Made by a program: the position numbers and the translations under genes. Below, one piece after another: positions 25,093 through 33,968 of a stretch of 64,000 bases of DNA; within the stretch, counting starts at the first letter, position 1; every line of letters begins with the position of its first letter. The notes below the pieces were generated by a model. The model was given only the letters and a program-made list of their open reading frames with translations. It did no database searches and was not told the origin of the DNA. Origin of the DNA: Stenotrophomonas maltophilia (lineage in GTDB: Bacteria; Pseudomonadota; Gammaproteobacteria; Xanthomonadales; Xanthomonadaceae); the NCBI RefSeq assembly GCF_006970445.1, contig NZ_CP033877.1:3542750-3606749 (forward strand), in the 5' to 3' direction.

Positions 25093-28000
25093 GACCACCC
25101 ACCGAGGGCGATTCCGCTTCCTGCTTCTCCAGCTCGCGCTTCACCGCTTCCGGCGAACGGGTGTACGGGGCCAGCCGCGCGTAGAACGCCGGCACCACGA
25201 ACAGCGACAGGAAGGTCGAGAGGGTCACGCCGAAGATGATCACGATACCGATCGTGCCACGGCTGGCCGAACCGGGGCCACCGGCCACCACCAGCGGAAT
25301 GGCGCCGACCACGGTGGCGATCGAGGTCATCAGGATCGGGCGCAGGCGCACCATCGCCGATTCGATGATCGCCTCGCGCACGCTGCGCCCATCGTCGCGC
25401 AGCTGGTTGGCGAATTCGACGATGAGGATGCCGTTCTTTGCGGCCAGGCCGACCAGCATCACGATGCCGATCTGGCTGAACAGGTTCACGGTGCCGCCAC
25501 TCACCCACAACCCGACCAGCGCGCCGAGCACGCCCAGCGGCACGGTCAGCATGATGGTGAGCGGATGGATGAAGCTCTCGAACTGCGCGGCCAGCACCAG
25601 GTAGACCACCAGCAGGGCCATGGCGAAAGTGAGCAGCACGGCGCCACCGGCGCTCTGGTACTCGCGCGATTCACCCTTCCAGTTCACCTGCGCGTACTGC
25701 GGCAGTTCTTCCTGGGCCACGTTCTGTGCCCAGGCAATGGCCTCGCCCAGCGGATAGCCCGGCGCCAGGCCGGCACTGATGGTGATCGAGCGCAGTCGGT
25801 TGAAGCGGTTCAGGGTGCCGGCCTCGGCCACTTCACTCAGCGTGACCAGGTTGGACAGCGGCACCAGCTCGCCGGAGGTGGCGCGCACGCGGATCGCGGC
25901 CAGGTCGGCCGGGCTGGCACGGCCGTCACGTCCGGCCTGCACCAGCACGTCGTACTCCTCGCCGTTGTCGACGAAGGTGGTGACGCGTCGCGAGCCCATC
26001 ATGGTTTCCAGCGCCGAACCGATCGCGGTGACCGGCACGCCGAGATCGGCCGCACGCTGGCGGTCGATGTTCACCCGCATCTGCGGCCGGGTTTCCTTGT
26101 AGTCCGAGTCCGGGCCGACCAGGCCGGGGTTGTCGGCCATGCGCAGCAGGATGCGGTCGCGCCACTGCGCGATCTCTGCATATTCCGGGCCGCCCAGCAC
26201 GATCTGGAACGGCTGCCCGCCACTGCGCACCAGGCCGCCACCGACCTGGGTACGCACGCGCACGCCTCGGATGGTGTCCAGTTCCTTCTGCAGCTCATTG
26301 GCCACCGCCGGCGTGCCCTCGCTGCGCTGGCGCCACGGCTGCAGGAAGATGCTGACGCGGCCGGTATGCATCTCTTCGCTCGCGCCGAAGCCACCGGGCA
26401 CGCGCGGGTTGGCACGCACGATCGGCTTGTCCGGGCCGACATGTGGTGCCAGCAGCGCTTCCACCTGCTGCACCTGCTGCACGGTGTAGTCGTAGCCGGC
26501 GCCTTCCGGGCCGTCGATCATGATCTGGAACGAACCGCGGTCTTCGGCCGGCGCCAGTTCCGACGGCAGCAGCTTGAGCAGGCCCCAGCTGGCAGCCAGT
26601 GCGGCGACCATCACCAGCAGGTAGATCCAGGTGCGGTCGACATGGTGATCGAGCACCCGCCCATAGGCACCCGCCAGGCGTTCCAGGTTGCGGTTGATGA
26701 AGCCGTGCAGGCCCCGCGGGGCCTGACCGGTGTGCGGCTTGAGCAGCTTGGAGGCCATCATCGGCGTCAGTGTGAGCGCCACGAACGCGGACAACGCCAC
26801 CGCGGCGGCCAGCGCCACTGCCAATTCGCGGAACAGGCGCCCGGTGTTGCCTTCCAGGAAGCCGACCGGCAGGAACACTGCCACCAGCACGGCGGTGGTG
26901 GCGATCACGGCGAAGGCGACCTGCGCGGTACCGCGCTTGGAGGCCACCAGCGGTGGTTCGCCCAGGTCGATGCGGCGCTGTACGTTTTCCACCACCACGA
27001 TCGCATCGTCCACCACCAGGCCGATGCACAGCACCAGCGCCAGCAGGGTCAGCAGGTTGATCGAGAAGTCGAATGCATACAGCGCGATGAACGCCGCGAC
27101 CAGGCAGACCGGCACCGTCACCGCCGGAATCAACGCGGCGCGGAAACTGCCGAGGAACAGCCAGATCACCGCCAGCACCAGGATCATCGCTTCCACCAGC
27201 GTGGCGTAGACGCGGTCCACCGCGGCTTCGATGAAGGTGGTGTTGTCGAAGGCGACGAAGATCTGCGTGCCCTTGGGCAGGGTCAGCGCCACCCGCTCGG
27301 CTTCAGCGCGCGCGGTACGCGCCACGTCCAGCGAGTTGGCGGTGGAGGTCTTGACGATGCCCAGGCCGATGCCCGGCTCGCCGTTGCTGCGGTAGTACGC
27401 GCGGCGTTCGGCCGAGGCCAGCTCGATCTTCGCCACGTCGCCCATGCGCACTACGTAGCCATCGCGGCCCTTGCCCAGCGGGATGGTCGCGAAGTCTTCG
27501 GGCTTGATGTAGTTGCGCTCCACGCGCAGGGTGAAATCGCGGTCGGTCGACTCAATGCGGCCGGCCGGCAGTTCCACGTTCTCGTTGCGCAGCGCGGTTT
27601 CCACGTCGCCGGTGGTCAGGCCGCGTGCGGCCAGCTGGTCACGGTCCAGCCAGATGCGCATCGCATAGCGCTGGCGGCCGCCGATGCGGACCTGGGCCAC
27701 GCCATCGAGGCTGGAAAAGCGATCGACCACGTAACGGTCGGCGTAGTCGCTCAGCTCCAGCGTGTCCATGGTCGAGGAGACCATGTTGAACCAGATGATG
27801 GGGTCGGCATCGCTCTCGACCTTGGCGATCTCCGGTGGCCGCGCCTCCTCCGGCATGCGGTCGGCCACGCGGCTGACCGCATCGCGCACGTCGTTGGCGG
27901 CTGCTTCGATATCGCGGTTGGAGGTGAACTCGATGCTGACCTGCGAGCGGCCGTTGGTGCTGCGCGCGTTGATCGTATCGATGCCTTCGATGCCGGCCAG

Positions 28001-28210
28001 CGCGTCTTCCAGCACCTGGGTGATGCGGCTTTCGATGACCGCCGCCGAGGCGCCGGTGTAGTCCACCGACACCGACACGATCGGCGGGTCGATGGCCGGC
28101 AGTTCGCGCAGGGTCAGGCGGGTGAAGGACATCACGCCCAGCACCAGCAGCAACAGGCTCATCACCACGGCGAACACCGGCCGCTGGATGGAGATATCGG
28201 ACAGCTTCAT
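25085..28210 (-). CDS. RND multidrug efflux permease (HAE1 family)
   Basis: A 1041-aa inner-membrane proton antiporter, the standard length of AcrB/MexB-type pumps. It opens MKLSDISIQRPVFAVVMSLL, has the TM4 acidic pair in GLVVDDAIVVVENV, two large periplasmic loops and a second membrane half with FSQIGIVMLVGLAAKNGIL. Some relatives with this N-terminus and no OprM partner act with a separate outer-membrane channel. The gene follows its membrane-fusion partner with a 4-nt overlap, and no outer-membrane factor is present. S. maltophilia has several Sme pumps of the two-gene type; I cannot tell which this is. Confidence 0.93.
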   Translation of the reverse strand: MKLSDISIQRPVFAVVMSLLLLVLGVMSFTRLTLRELPAIDPPIVSVSVDYTGASAAVIESRITQVLEDALAGIEGIDTINARSTNGRSQVSIEFTSNRDIEAAANDVRDAVSRVADRMPEEARPPEIAKVESDADPIIWFNMVSSTMDTLELSDYADRYVVDRFSSLDGVAQVRIGGRQRYAMRIWLDRDQLAARGLTTGDVETALRNENVELPAGRIESTDRDFTLRVERNYIKPEDFATIPLGKGRDGYVVRMGDVAKIELASAERRAYYRSNGEPGIGLGIVKTSTANSLDVARTARAEAERVALTLPKGTQIFVAFDNTTFIEAAVDRVYATLVEAMILVLAVIWLFLGSFRAALIPAVTVPVCLVAAFIALYAFDFSINLLTLLALVLCIGLVVDDAIVVVENVQRRIDLGEPPLVASKRGTAQVAFAVIATTAVLVAVFLPVGFLEGNTGRLFRELAVALAAAVALSAFVALTLTPMMASKLLKPHTGQAPRGLHGFINRNLERLAGAYGRVLDHHVDRTWIYLLVMVAALAASWGLLKLLPSELAPAEDRGSFQIMIDGPEGAGYDYTVQQVQQVEALLAPHVGPDKPIVRANPRVPGGFGASEEMHTGRVSIFLQPWRQRSEGTPAVANELQKELDTIRGVRVRTQVGGGLVRSGGQPFQIVLGGPEYAEIAQWRDRILLRMADNPGLVGPDSDYKETRPQMRVNIDRQRAADLGVPVTAIGSALETMMGSRRVTTFVDNGEEYDVLVQAGRDGRASPADLAAIRVRATSGELVPLSNLVTLSEVAEAGTLNRFNRLRSITISAGLAPGYPLGEAIAWAQNVAQEELPQYAQVNWKGESREYQSAGGAVLLTFAMALLVVYLVLAAQFESFIHPLTIMLTVPLGVLGALVGLWVSGGTVNLFSQIGIVMLVGLAAKNGILIVEFANQLRDDGRSVREAIIESAMVRLRPILMTSIATVVGAIPLVVAGGPGSASRGTIGIVIIFGVTLSTFLSLFVVPAFYARLAPYTRSPEAVKRELEKQEAESPSVGGHA

Positions 28211-29313
28211 CCGCCGTGGCCCTCGGCCGCGACCGGCGCCGGCGCATCAGCCGGCTTGGCACCACTGGCTGGCGCCGCGTCCTTGGCGGCGACCTTCAGA
28301 CCCGGGCGCAGCTTGCCGGTGCCATCGACCACGATGCGCTGACCCGCTTCCAGGCCCTGCCTGATCTCGACCACGCCGGCACGGCGCGCGCCGGTGACCA
28401 CGTCCACACGCTCGACGCTGTCGTCGGCCTTGATGCGGTACACGAAGGTATCGCGACCGACCTGCACCACGGCGATTTCCGGAACCACCAGTGCCGGGCG
28501 CTCGGGGCGGAACAGGCGCACGTCCAGCAGCATGCCCGGGCGCAGCGCGTGGTCGCCATTGGCGAAGTCGGCGCGCACGGTCACCGCACGGGTGGCCGGA
28601 TCGATGCGCGCATCGATGGTGCTGACCACGCCTTCGAAGGTGCGGCCCGGCCACGCCACGCTGGTGGCACTGACCTTGTCACCGACGCCGAGCGCGGCCA
28701 GTTCCACTTCCGGCACCTGGAAATCGATGTGCATGTGCTCGATGTCATCGAGCGTGGCAATCACGGTGGTCGGCGTCAGCAGCGTGCCTGGGCTGACCTG
28801 GCGGATGCCGAGCACACCGGCGAACGGCGCACGCACGCGGCGGTCACCGATGTCCGACTGCATCTGCGCCACGCGCGCTTCGGCGGCATCGCGGATCGAC
28901 TTCTGCGTATCCAGCGTGGCGCTGGACACCAGCCGCTGGGTAGCCAGTTCGCGCTGGCGCTTGTACAGCTGATCAGCTTCATGGAAGGTGGCCTGCGCCT
29001 GCACCAGCGCGGCCTCCTGGGCCTGCCCGCGCAGGGTCACGATCGGTGCACCAGCGGCGATGTGCTGGCCGCTTTCGAAGTGCACTTTCTCGACGATCTC
29101 GCTGACCTTGGCGGTCACGCTGATCGATTCGCGCGCCTTGGCCGTGCCCAGCGCCTGCAGGGTGTCGCTCCACTGCCGGGACTGCACGACCTGCGCGGTG
29201 ACCGGCACCGCTTCTCCCTGCCGACGTGCGGCGGCCTCCTGTTTGCCTGCGCACCCGGCCAGCACGGCCAGGCTGAGGCCAAGGGCCAGGGTCGAAGCGA
29301 TACGAGCCAACAT
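28207..29313 (-). CDS. RND efflux periplasmic adaptor (membrane fusion protein)
   Basis: A 368-aa lipoprotein adaptor linking the RND permease to an outer-membrane channel. The lipobox is LAGC at about residue 20. The order is the usual one: barrel-sandwich halves (SVTAKVSEIVEKVHFESGQHI and DRRVRAPFAGVLGIRQVSPG) around a short coiled-coil, then the beta-barrel and membrane-proximal domains. An Ala/Pro-rich tail follows. The ATG at 29313 has AGGA 6 nt upstream. It is the first gene of the efflux operon, and its stop overlaps the permease start. No regulator gene is next to it. Confidence 0.92.
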   Translation of the reverse strand: MLARIASTLALGLSLAVLAGCAGKQEAAARRQGEAVPVTAQVVQSRQWSDTLQALGTAKARESISVTAKVSEIVEKVHFESGQHIAAGAPIVTLRGQAQEAALVQAQATFHEADQLYKRQRELATQRLVSSATLDTQKSIRDAAEARVAQMQSDIGDRRVRAPFAGVLGIRQVSPGTLLTPTTVIATLDDIEHMHIDFQVPEVELAALGVGDKVSATSVAWPGRTFEGVVSTIDARIDPATRAVTVRADFANGDHALRPGMLLDVRLFRPERPALVVPEIAVVQVGRDTFVYRIKADDSVERVDVVTGARRAGVVEIRQGLEAGQRIVVDGTGKLRPGLKVAAKDAAPASGAKPADAPAPVAAEGHGG

Positions 29314-29516
29314 GAACGGTCCTGATTGATCCACGGCCGCCGAGTGTAGGCAAGTGCCCATAAAAGCGGTATGTGCCAAGCGTTTACCGGCGTGGAACCA
29401 AGGCCGCGATAGCGCCTTGAACCCGTTCCGTGCAAGGCTGCCACGGGCGGTGTCGGCGTGTGTCGGGGTGTATCCAGCCGTGCGCCGCCGGAGCTGTCAT
29501 CGTAGAGTCGAATCTG

Positions 29517-29575
29517 CCCGACGGAGGGCGTCGGGCGGGGACGGATCTTGGCGGGGATCCGGCCCCGTTTTTTTT
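29517..29575 (+). terminator. Orphan plus-strand terminator with tandem hairpins
   Basis: CCCGAC...GTCGGG (29517-29535) is followed by CGGGG-ATCCGG-CCCCG (29552-29567) and eight T. The T run works only on the plus strand, but both neighbouring genes are on the minus strand. The 274-bp gap between the adaptor gene and the copper-receptor gene shows no other clear feature. An unannotated plus-strand RNA may end here. Confidence 0.5.
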
Positions 29576-29587
29576 ACCCCCGGCAGA

Positions 29588-31651
29588 TCAATACCGGTAG
29601 TTCAGCTTCATCCACACGCTGCGCCCCGGCTCATTGATGCGCACCGGGTCGGCCGGGAAACCGAAGTCGGCGCTGCCGGCCAGGTTCAGGTGCTCGCTGT
29701 AGGCGCGGTCGAACAGATTGTCGACGCCTGCGCTGAGCTGCAGCTGCGAACTGAAACGGTACGCCGTGTTGAGCGCGAAGGTAGCAAAGCCAGCGCTCGG
29801 CCCGAGGTCCTGTGCGACCACATTGCCCTGGCCATCTGCGACACGATGCTGGTGGGTCACCGCACGCAGCAGCGCACCGGCGCTCCAGCGCTGGCCTTCC
29901 CAGTTCGCACTCAGGCGCGCTTCCAGCGGCGGCATCTGCGGCAGCGGACGCTGCTGGTCGCGGTTCCCGCCCCAGGCATAGGCCAGCGTGCCGCCCAGCT
30001 TCCACTGTTCGGCCACGCTCATTTCCAGCCCCGCTTCGGCACCGGCAATGCGCGCATCGACGTTGCTGGCCTGGCTCATCCCCATCATGCCGCTGCCGTG
30101 ATAGGTGAACAGGATGTAGTCCTGGATCTGCCCGGCGTACGCCGAAACCCATGCCTGCACGCGCGGCCCCTTGTACTGCAGGCCGACGTCAAGCTGGGTC
30201 GTACGCTCGGGCTGGATGCCGGCAAACGCGTTCACCGCACCGGCCGGGCCGTGGTCGGGCGAGAACAGCTCCCAGTAGTCCGGCATGCGCTCACTGTGGC
30301 CGAGGCCGGCATACCAGGTCAGGCCATCGGCCAGGTCCTGCTCGTAGCGCAGGAAACCGCTGCCGAGCCATTCCTTGCGACGCTCGCCTGCGGTCGGATT
30401 GGGCATGTTCCCCATCATCCCGCGGATCGATTGCCGCTCGTCGCGCACGCTGGCACGGTCGATGCGCAGGCCGCTGATCCAGCGCTGGTCGGTGCCGGCG
30501 CCAAGGGTCAACTCGGTGAACACGCCATAGCGACGGAAGTTGGCATCGGTCTCCCACGCCGCCTGGCGGTAGGTGCCGCGGCCCATGCCCATGCGTCCGC
30601 GGTGCCGGCTGTCTTCGCCATCCACGCCCGCCACCAGCTGCACGTCCTGCCAGCGCCACTCGGAACTGACCCGGCCGCCCTGGGTGCGTCGGTCCACGTT
30701 CGATGCCATCGGCATCGGCATCATGCTGTGCGGGTTCGGCGTGCGCAGCGTGTAGTTGTCCATCACGTGGTCGGCCTCGTTGTAGTACACGTTGGCCTGC
30801 AACGTGTCCCACGCACCCGGCAGGTTGCGCTTCTCGAAGCGCGCGGCGTAGCTGGTGCGTTCGAACGCGGCCCCGTCCATGCCACGCCCGGCGTACCGCG
30901 CGATGGCATCGCCGGCACCGGCGGAGATTTCCAGCAGCGTGTCGGCATCCGGCGTCCAGCCGATGGCCACGTCACCGTTCCACTTGCGCCACTTCGACGG
31001 CACCACATCACCGTGGCCGTCCTTGTAGTCATCGGCTTCGGAACGGTTGCCGCTGGCGCGCACATAGCCGGTCGGGTTGCCCAGGGTCAGGTCCAGCACC
31101 TGATCGTTGCGGTTGCGCGAACCGACCAGCGCACTGGCGTCGGCGCGCAGGCCCGGTTCCTCGAAGCGCGGCGTATCGCGCTCGAAGCGCACGGTGCCGG
31201 CCGAGGCACCGGCGCCCCAGCGCACGCTCTGCGGCCCCTTGATGATGGTCAACCGGTCGAAGCTTTCGGGTGAGATGTAGGACAACGGATTGTCCATGCG
31301 CGACGGGCAGGCACCGATCAGGTTGCCGTCATTGCTGAGGATGTTCAGGCGTGAACCGAACATGCCGCGCAGCACCGGGTCGCCGTTGGTGCCGCCGTTG
31401 CGGATGGCGGAGAAGCCGGGAACGGTCTTCAGGTAATCGGCGCCGTCGCTGGCGGGTACCGGCTGCCGCGGCAGGCGCGGATCGGTCACCCAGTGCAACG
31501 GCGAGGACGGTGCGGCAGCGGTGACCACCAGGGTGTCGAGGGTGCGCGCCTCTTCGGCGGGCGCAGCATGGGCGAGAGTTGCAGCTACGGCCAGGCCAAG
31601 GGCAACCGGCAGGCGCGCAGAGGCGCCCACAGGGCGGGAAGTCATTTTCAT
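29588..31651 (-). CDS. oprC: TonB-dependent copper receptor, OprC/NosA-like
   Basis: A 687-aa outer-membrane receptor. A signal peptide is followed by a TonB-box region (LDTLVVTA), a plug domain (YLKTVPGFSAIRNGGTNGDP, LTIIKGPQSVRWGAGASAG) and a 22-strand barrel ending MKLNYRY. Met-rich loops (NPHSMMPMPMASN, GRMGMGRG, RGMMGNMPNP) fit the copper-binding class and the NILSNDGNLIGACPSRMD stretch is shared with OprC. Copper uptake energised by TonB is expected. A His/Met-rich DUF2946 gene lies 71 nt upstream in the same direction, which supports the copper role. Confidence 0.88.
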   Translation of the reverse strand: MKMTSRPVGASARLPVALGLAVAATLAHAAPAEEARTLDTLVVTAAAPSSPLHWVTDPRLPRQPVPASDGADYLKTVPGFSAIRNGGTNGDPVLRGMFGSRLNILSNDGNLIGACPSRMDNPLSYISPESFDRLTIIKGPQSVRWGAGASAGTVRFERDTPRFEEPGLRADASALVGSRNRNDQVLDLTLGNPTGYVRASGNRSEADDYKDGHGDVVPSKWRKWNGDVAIGWTPDADTLLEISAGAGDAIARYAGRGMDGAAFERTSYAARFEKRNLPGAWDTLQANVYYNEADHVMDNYTLRTPNPHSMMPMPMASNVDRRTQGGRVSSEWRWQDVQLVAGVDGEDSRHRGRMGMGRGTYRQAAWETDANFRRYGVFTELTLGAGTDQRWISGLRIDRASVRDERQSIRGMMGNMPNPTAGERRKEWLGSGFLRYEQDLADGLTWYAGLGHSERMPDYWELFSPDHGPAGAVNAFAGIQPERTTQLDVGLQYKGPRVQAWVSAYAGQIQDYILFTYHGSGMMGMSQASNVDARIAGAEAGLEMSVAEQWKLGGTLAYAWGGNRDQQRPLPQMPPLEARLSANWEGQRWSAGALLRAVTHQHRVADGQGNVVAQDLGPSAGFATFALNTAYRFSSQLQLSAGVDNLFDRAYSEHLNLAGSADFGFPADPVRINEPGRSVWMKLNYRY

Positions 31652-31722
31652 CGGAACAGCTCCAAGGTACGCACGCGCGCACGGCGCCGGTCAGGCGTCG
31701 TGCGGCAGATTCGATAGGGACA

Positions 31723-32154
31723 TCAGCGAACGATGGAGAAATGCGGCGGGCCACGCGCAGCATGCGCCGGCCAGCGCAGCGCGGGCAGCACCCGCTGTGA
31801 CCACGGGAACACCAGACGCGGCCGCCACAGCAGCGGCAACAGCAGCACCAGTACCGCCAGCCATGGCAGCAGGCGCATCGCCAGCACGCAGTATTCGCAG
31901 GCTTCGCCGTGCATGGCGTGGGGATCGGCCGGGCGGTCAGGCGCTGCCGGCGCGGCCCCGTGCTGACCGTGCCCGGCCATGGCCATGCCGTGCATGTCAT
32001 GGCCCATCGCGGCGTGATCCATGCCCGCCATCGCTGCTGGGGCCATCGGCGACGCCTGCAGCGCGCGGCTGACCAGTGGCGCAAGCACCATCAGCAGCGT
32101 CGCCAGGACGGCGAGCTGGAGCAGGAGGCGCTGCGGGCGGGACAGGCGGGTCAC
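31723..32154 (-). CDS. DUF2946 protein, His/Met-rich, copper-linked
   Basis: A 143-aa exported or membrane protein of the DUF2946 family, often found beside copper receptors. An N-terminal membrane helix precedes a low-complexity metal-binding stretch (MDHAAMGHDMHGMAMAG, GHGQH, HAMHG). A CEYC motif and a second hydrophobic helix follow. The start is a GTG at 32154 with no usable ribosome binding site. TACACT ends 6 nt before the GTG, so a leaderless message is likely. It is probably cotranscribed with the copper receptor downstream. A role as periplasmic copper chaperone or sensor is inference. Confidence 0.8.
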   Translation of the reverse strand: MTRLSRPQRLLLQLAVLATLLMVLAPLVSRALQASPMAPAAMAGMDHAAMGHDMHGMAMAGHGQHGAAPAAPDRPADPHAMHGEACEYCVLAMRLLPWLAVLVLLLPLLWRPRLVFPWSQRVLPALRWPAHAARGPPHFSIVR

Positions 32155-32307
32155 CCCTCTAGTGTAGAGCCGGGTCCAGGGTTGCCCGTGCGACGAACCG
32201 TCGCAGGAGGGGGTTTATCGGCAGGGCTGCGCCCTGCACCCGCAGAGACCACGTCCACGGCAAGAGCCGAAGCAACAGCAAAAGCAAAAGCTGGCTTCCT
32301 GTGGGAT

Positions 32308-32409
32308 GGCGGGGTGGGTCCGGTTGCGGGGGACGCCGTAAATACGTCCATGTAGGCTCGGTCGCGCCATCCATGGCGCTCACGCCCCCGCACCCGGCCC
32401 CACCCCGCC
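32308..32409. repeat. Three-way-junction element E2
   Basis: The arms GGCGGGGTGGG... (32308-32332) and ...CCCCACCCCGCC (32385-32409) pair at 23 of 25 positions. The core is GCCGTAAA, then TAC-GTCCAT-GTA, GGCTCGGTC, then GCGCCATCCATGGCGC. Left flank: CAGGGCTGCGCCCTG and GAAGCAACAGCAAAAGC; right flank: CTTCGACAGTTT. It forms a head-to-head pair with E3, 166 bp away. Confidence 0.85.
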
Positions 32410-32433
32410 TTCGACAGTTTTCCGCGACCTGCA

Positions 32434-32548
32434 GTAGATCCACGCCATGCGTGGATGAATCTCCATCGAAATCGAATATTTCGAATTGGAATCGAAAAGC
32501 ATCCACGCATGGCGTGGATCTACCGTGTCGACCAAGGTCGACACCTAC
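32434..32548. repeat. SMAG trio in the E2/E3 spacer
   Basis: GTAGATCCACGCCATGCGTG (32434-) faces an inverted copy ending at 32523 (CTAC), followed by GTGTCGACC-AA-GGTCGACAC-CTAC (32525-32548). The first two make a SMAG dimer of the ATCCACGC subtype; the third is another subtype. They fill most of the space between E2 and E3. Confidence 0.85.
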
Positions 32549-32575
32549 CAACAGCCATCGGAATCTGTCAGAGGT

Positions 32576-32673
32576 GGGGCGGTGTGGGCAGGCAGGACCG
32601 TTGGCGCCATGGATGGCGCCATCGAGCCCCCATGGATGGGTTTACGGCGTGTCCTGCCTGCCCACACCGCCCC
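32576..32673. repeat. Three-way-junction element E3
   Basis: The arms GGGGCGGTGTGGG... (32576-32598) and ...CCCACACCGCCCC (32651-32673) pair perfectly over 23 bp and share little with the arms of E2. The core is inverted relative to E2: GGCGCCATGGATGGCGCC, ATCGAGCC, CCC-ATGGAT-GGG, TTTACGGC. Left flank: GAATCTGTCAGAG. Right flank: CCATCCCACGGAATGCC, then the triplet tract. Confidence 0.88.
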
Positions 32674-32692
32674 GCCATCCCACGGAATGCCG

Positions 32693-32731
<39 letters not shown>

Positions 32732-32776
32732 GCGCGCCGCAGCAGGTGCAGGGCTGCAAGCCCTGCCCGACCCACC

Positions 32777-33760
32777 TCACACCGTGATGGTCTGGGTCAG
32801 TGACTCCCAGGTCGGTGGCACCGGCCACGCCGCCGCCTGGTTGCCATCCAGCACCCTGCGCAGATCGCGCGGATCGATCTGCGGTGCCAGCACATGCACC
32901 AGCTCCAGTGCGTAGTCACGCAGCACGCGATCGCGCGGCAGCACCGCCCAGGCGATGCACTCGGCGATGGGGGCGGGCGCCGGCCACGCCTTCAGGTCTT
33001 CGTCGTTGGAACTGACCGCCATCTCGGCCAGTAGGCCCACGCCCAGTCCAGTGCGCACATAGGTTTTGATCAGGTCGGCATCGAGCGCGGTCAAGGCCAG
33101 GTCGGGCACCAGGCCCTGTGCGGCAAAGGCGCGCTGCAGCGACGAATTCGGGCGGGTCGAGGATTCATAGCTGATCAACGGCTGGCGGGCCAACGCGGCC
33201 AGGTCCGGTGCGCGGCCCGCGCGGTCCAACGGGTGGCCCTTGGGTACCACCACCAGGCGTCGCCAGCGGAACAGCGGCACCGCGATGCCATCGGTCGGCT
33301 CACCGCCCGCGGTGCTGATGATGGCGATATCCGCGTCACCCTGGTTCAGGCGATCCAGCGCGTCGGCTTCACCGGCCTGCTGCAGATGCACGCTGACCTG
33401 CGGGTAGGCCTGCTTGATCGCCGCCACCGCCGGCGGCAGCACGAAGCGCGCCTGGGTGTGGGTGGTGGTCAGGATCAGCTGGCCCTGGCTCTCGCGCCGC
33501 TGGTTGGCCGCGTAGGTACGGATGTTGTTGGCTTCGGCCAGCACCGCGCGGGCACGGGCGATCACCTCGGTGCCAGCCGGGGTGACCGACTCCAGGCTGC
33601 GGCCCTTGCGCACGAACAACAGGAAGCCGAGCTCGTCTTCCAGCTGCTTGAGCTGCTTGGACAGGCCGGGCTGGGTGGCATGCACGCGCGAGGCGGCCAG
33701 CGTGATGTTCAGCTCGGCGTCGGCGATGGCAACCAGGTAGCGCAGCTGGGTCAGCGTCAT
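32777..33760 (-). CDS. cysB: LysR-type regulator CysB
   Basis: A 327-aa LysR-family activator of sulfur assimilation. The N-terminal helix-turn-helix (MTLTQLRYLVAIADAELNIT, HATQPGLSKQLKQLEDELG) is characteristic of CysB/Cbl. The effector domain carries TTTHTQARFVLP, the signature around the Thr that binds sulfate or N-acetylserine in CysB. Length equals the E. coli protein (324 aa). It is divergent from cysK across a 208-bp gap with a dyad site, which fits direct control of cysK. Its stop codon touches the outer flank of the E3 module. Confidence 0.93.
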   Translation of the reverse strand: MTLTQLRYLVAIADAELNITLAASRVHATQPGLSKQLKQLEDELGFLLFVRKGRSLESVTPAGTEVIARARAVLAEANNIRTYAANQRRESQGQLILTTTHTQARFVLPPAVAAIKQAYPQVSVHLQQAGEADALDRLNQGDADIAIISTAGGEPTDGIAVPLFRWRRLVVVPKGHPLDRAGRAPDLAALARQPLISYESSTRPNSSLQRAFAAQGLVPDLALTALDADLIKTYVRTGLGVGLLAEMAVSSNDEDLKAWPAPAPIAECIAWAVLPRDRVLRDYALELVHVLAPQIDPRDLRRVLDGNQAAAWPVPPTWESLTQTITV

Positions 33761-33817
33761 GGGCAGGCAGGCGGCGTGGGGCGGAGGTCCACTCTAGGGT
33801 CAATTGCCGTCACCAGC

Positions 33818-33838
33818 TTATAACCAAAGGTTGTTTAA
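33818..33838. promoter_or_regulatory. Candidate CysB site in the cysB-cysK gap
   Basis: AACC-AAA-GGTT (33822-33832) lies within a wider dyad, TTATAACC...GGTTGTTTAA. LysR-type proteins bind such AT-flanked dyads. It lies 58 nt upstream of cysB and 130 nt upstream of cysK, suitable for autoregulation and activation. Confidence 0.45.
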
Positions 33839-33968
33839 GAAAGGTATCTGGTCATTTCCGGGCGTCATATGCCGGCGCTACGGTCAGCCGGCAGCCGCTG
33901 GCCTGAACAGCCAGCCCTCCCCCTTCGCCCGCCGAAGCCCGGCGCGGCCCCGTTTCCGGAGCGCTTCC

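Noticed and set aside
24761..28342. A 1193-codon plus-strand frame opposite the RND pump
   Set aside because: Same reason: low-complexity His/Gln/Arg product, no motif, while the minus strand encodes an unmistakable RND permease.
25085..29313. Naming the efflux pair as a specific Sme pump
   Set aside because: Several two-gene Sme systems exist, and without an alignment the sequence alone does not tell me which one this is.
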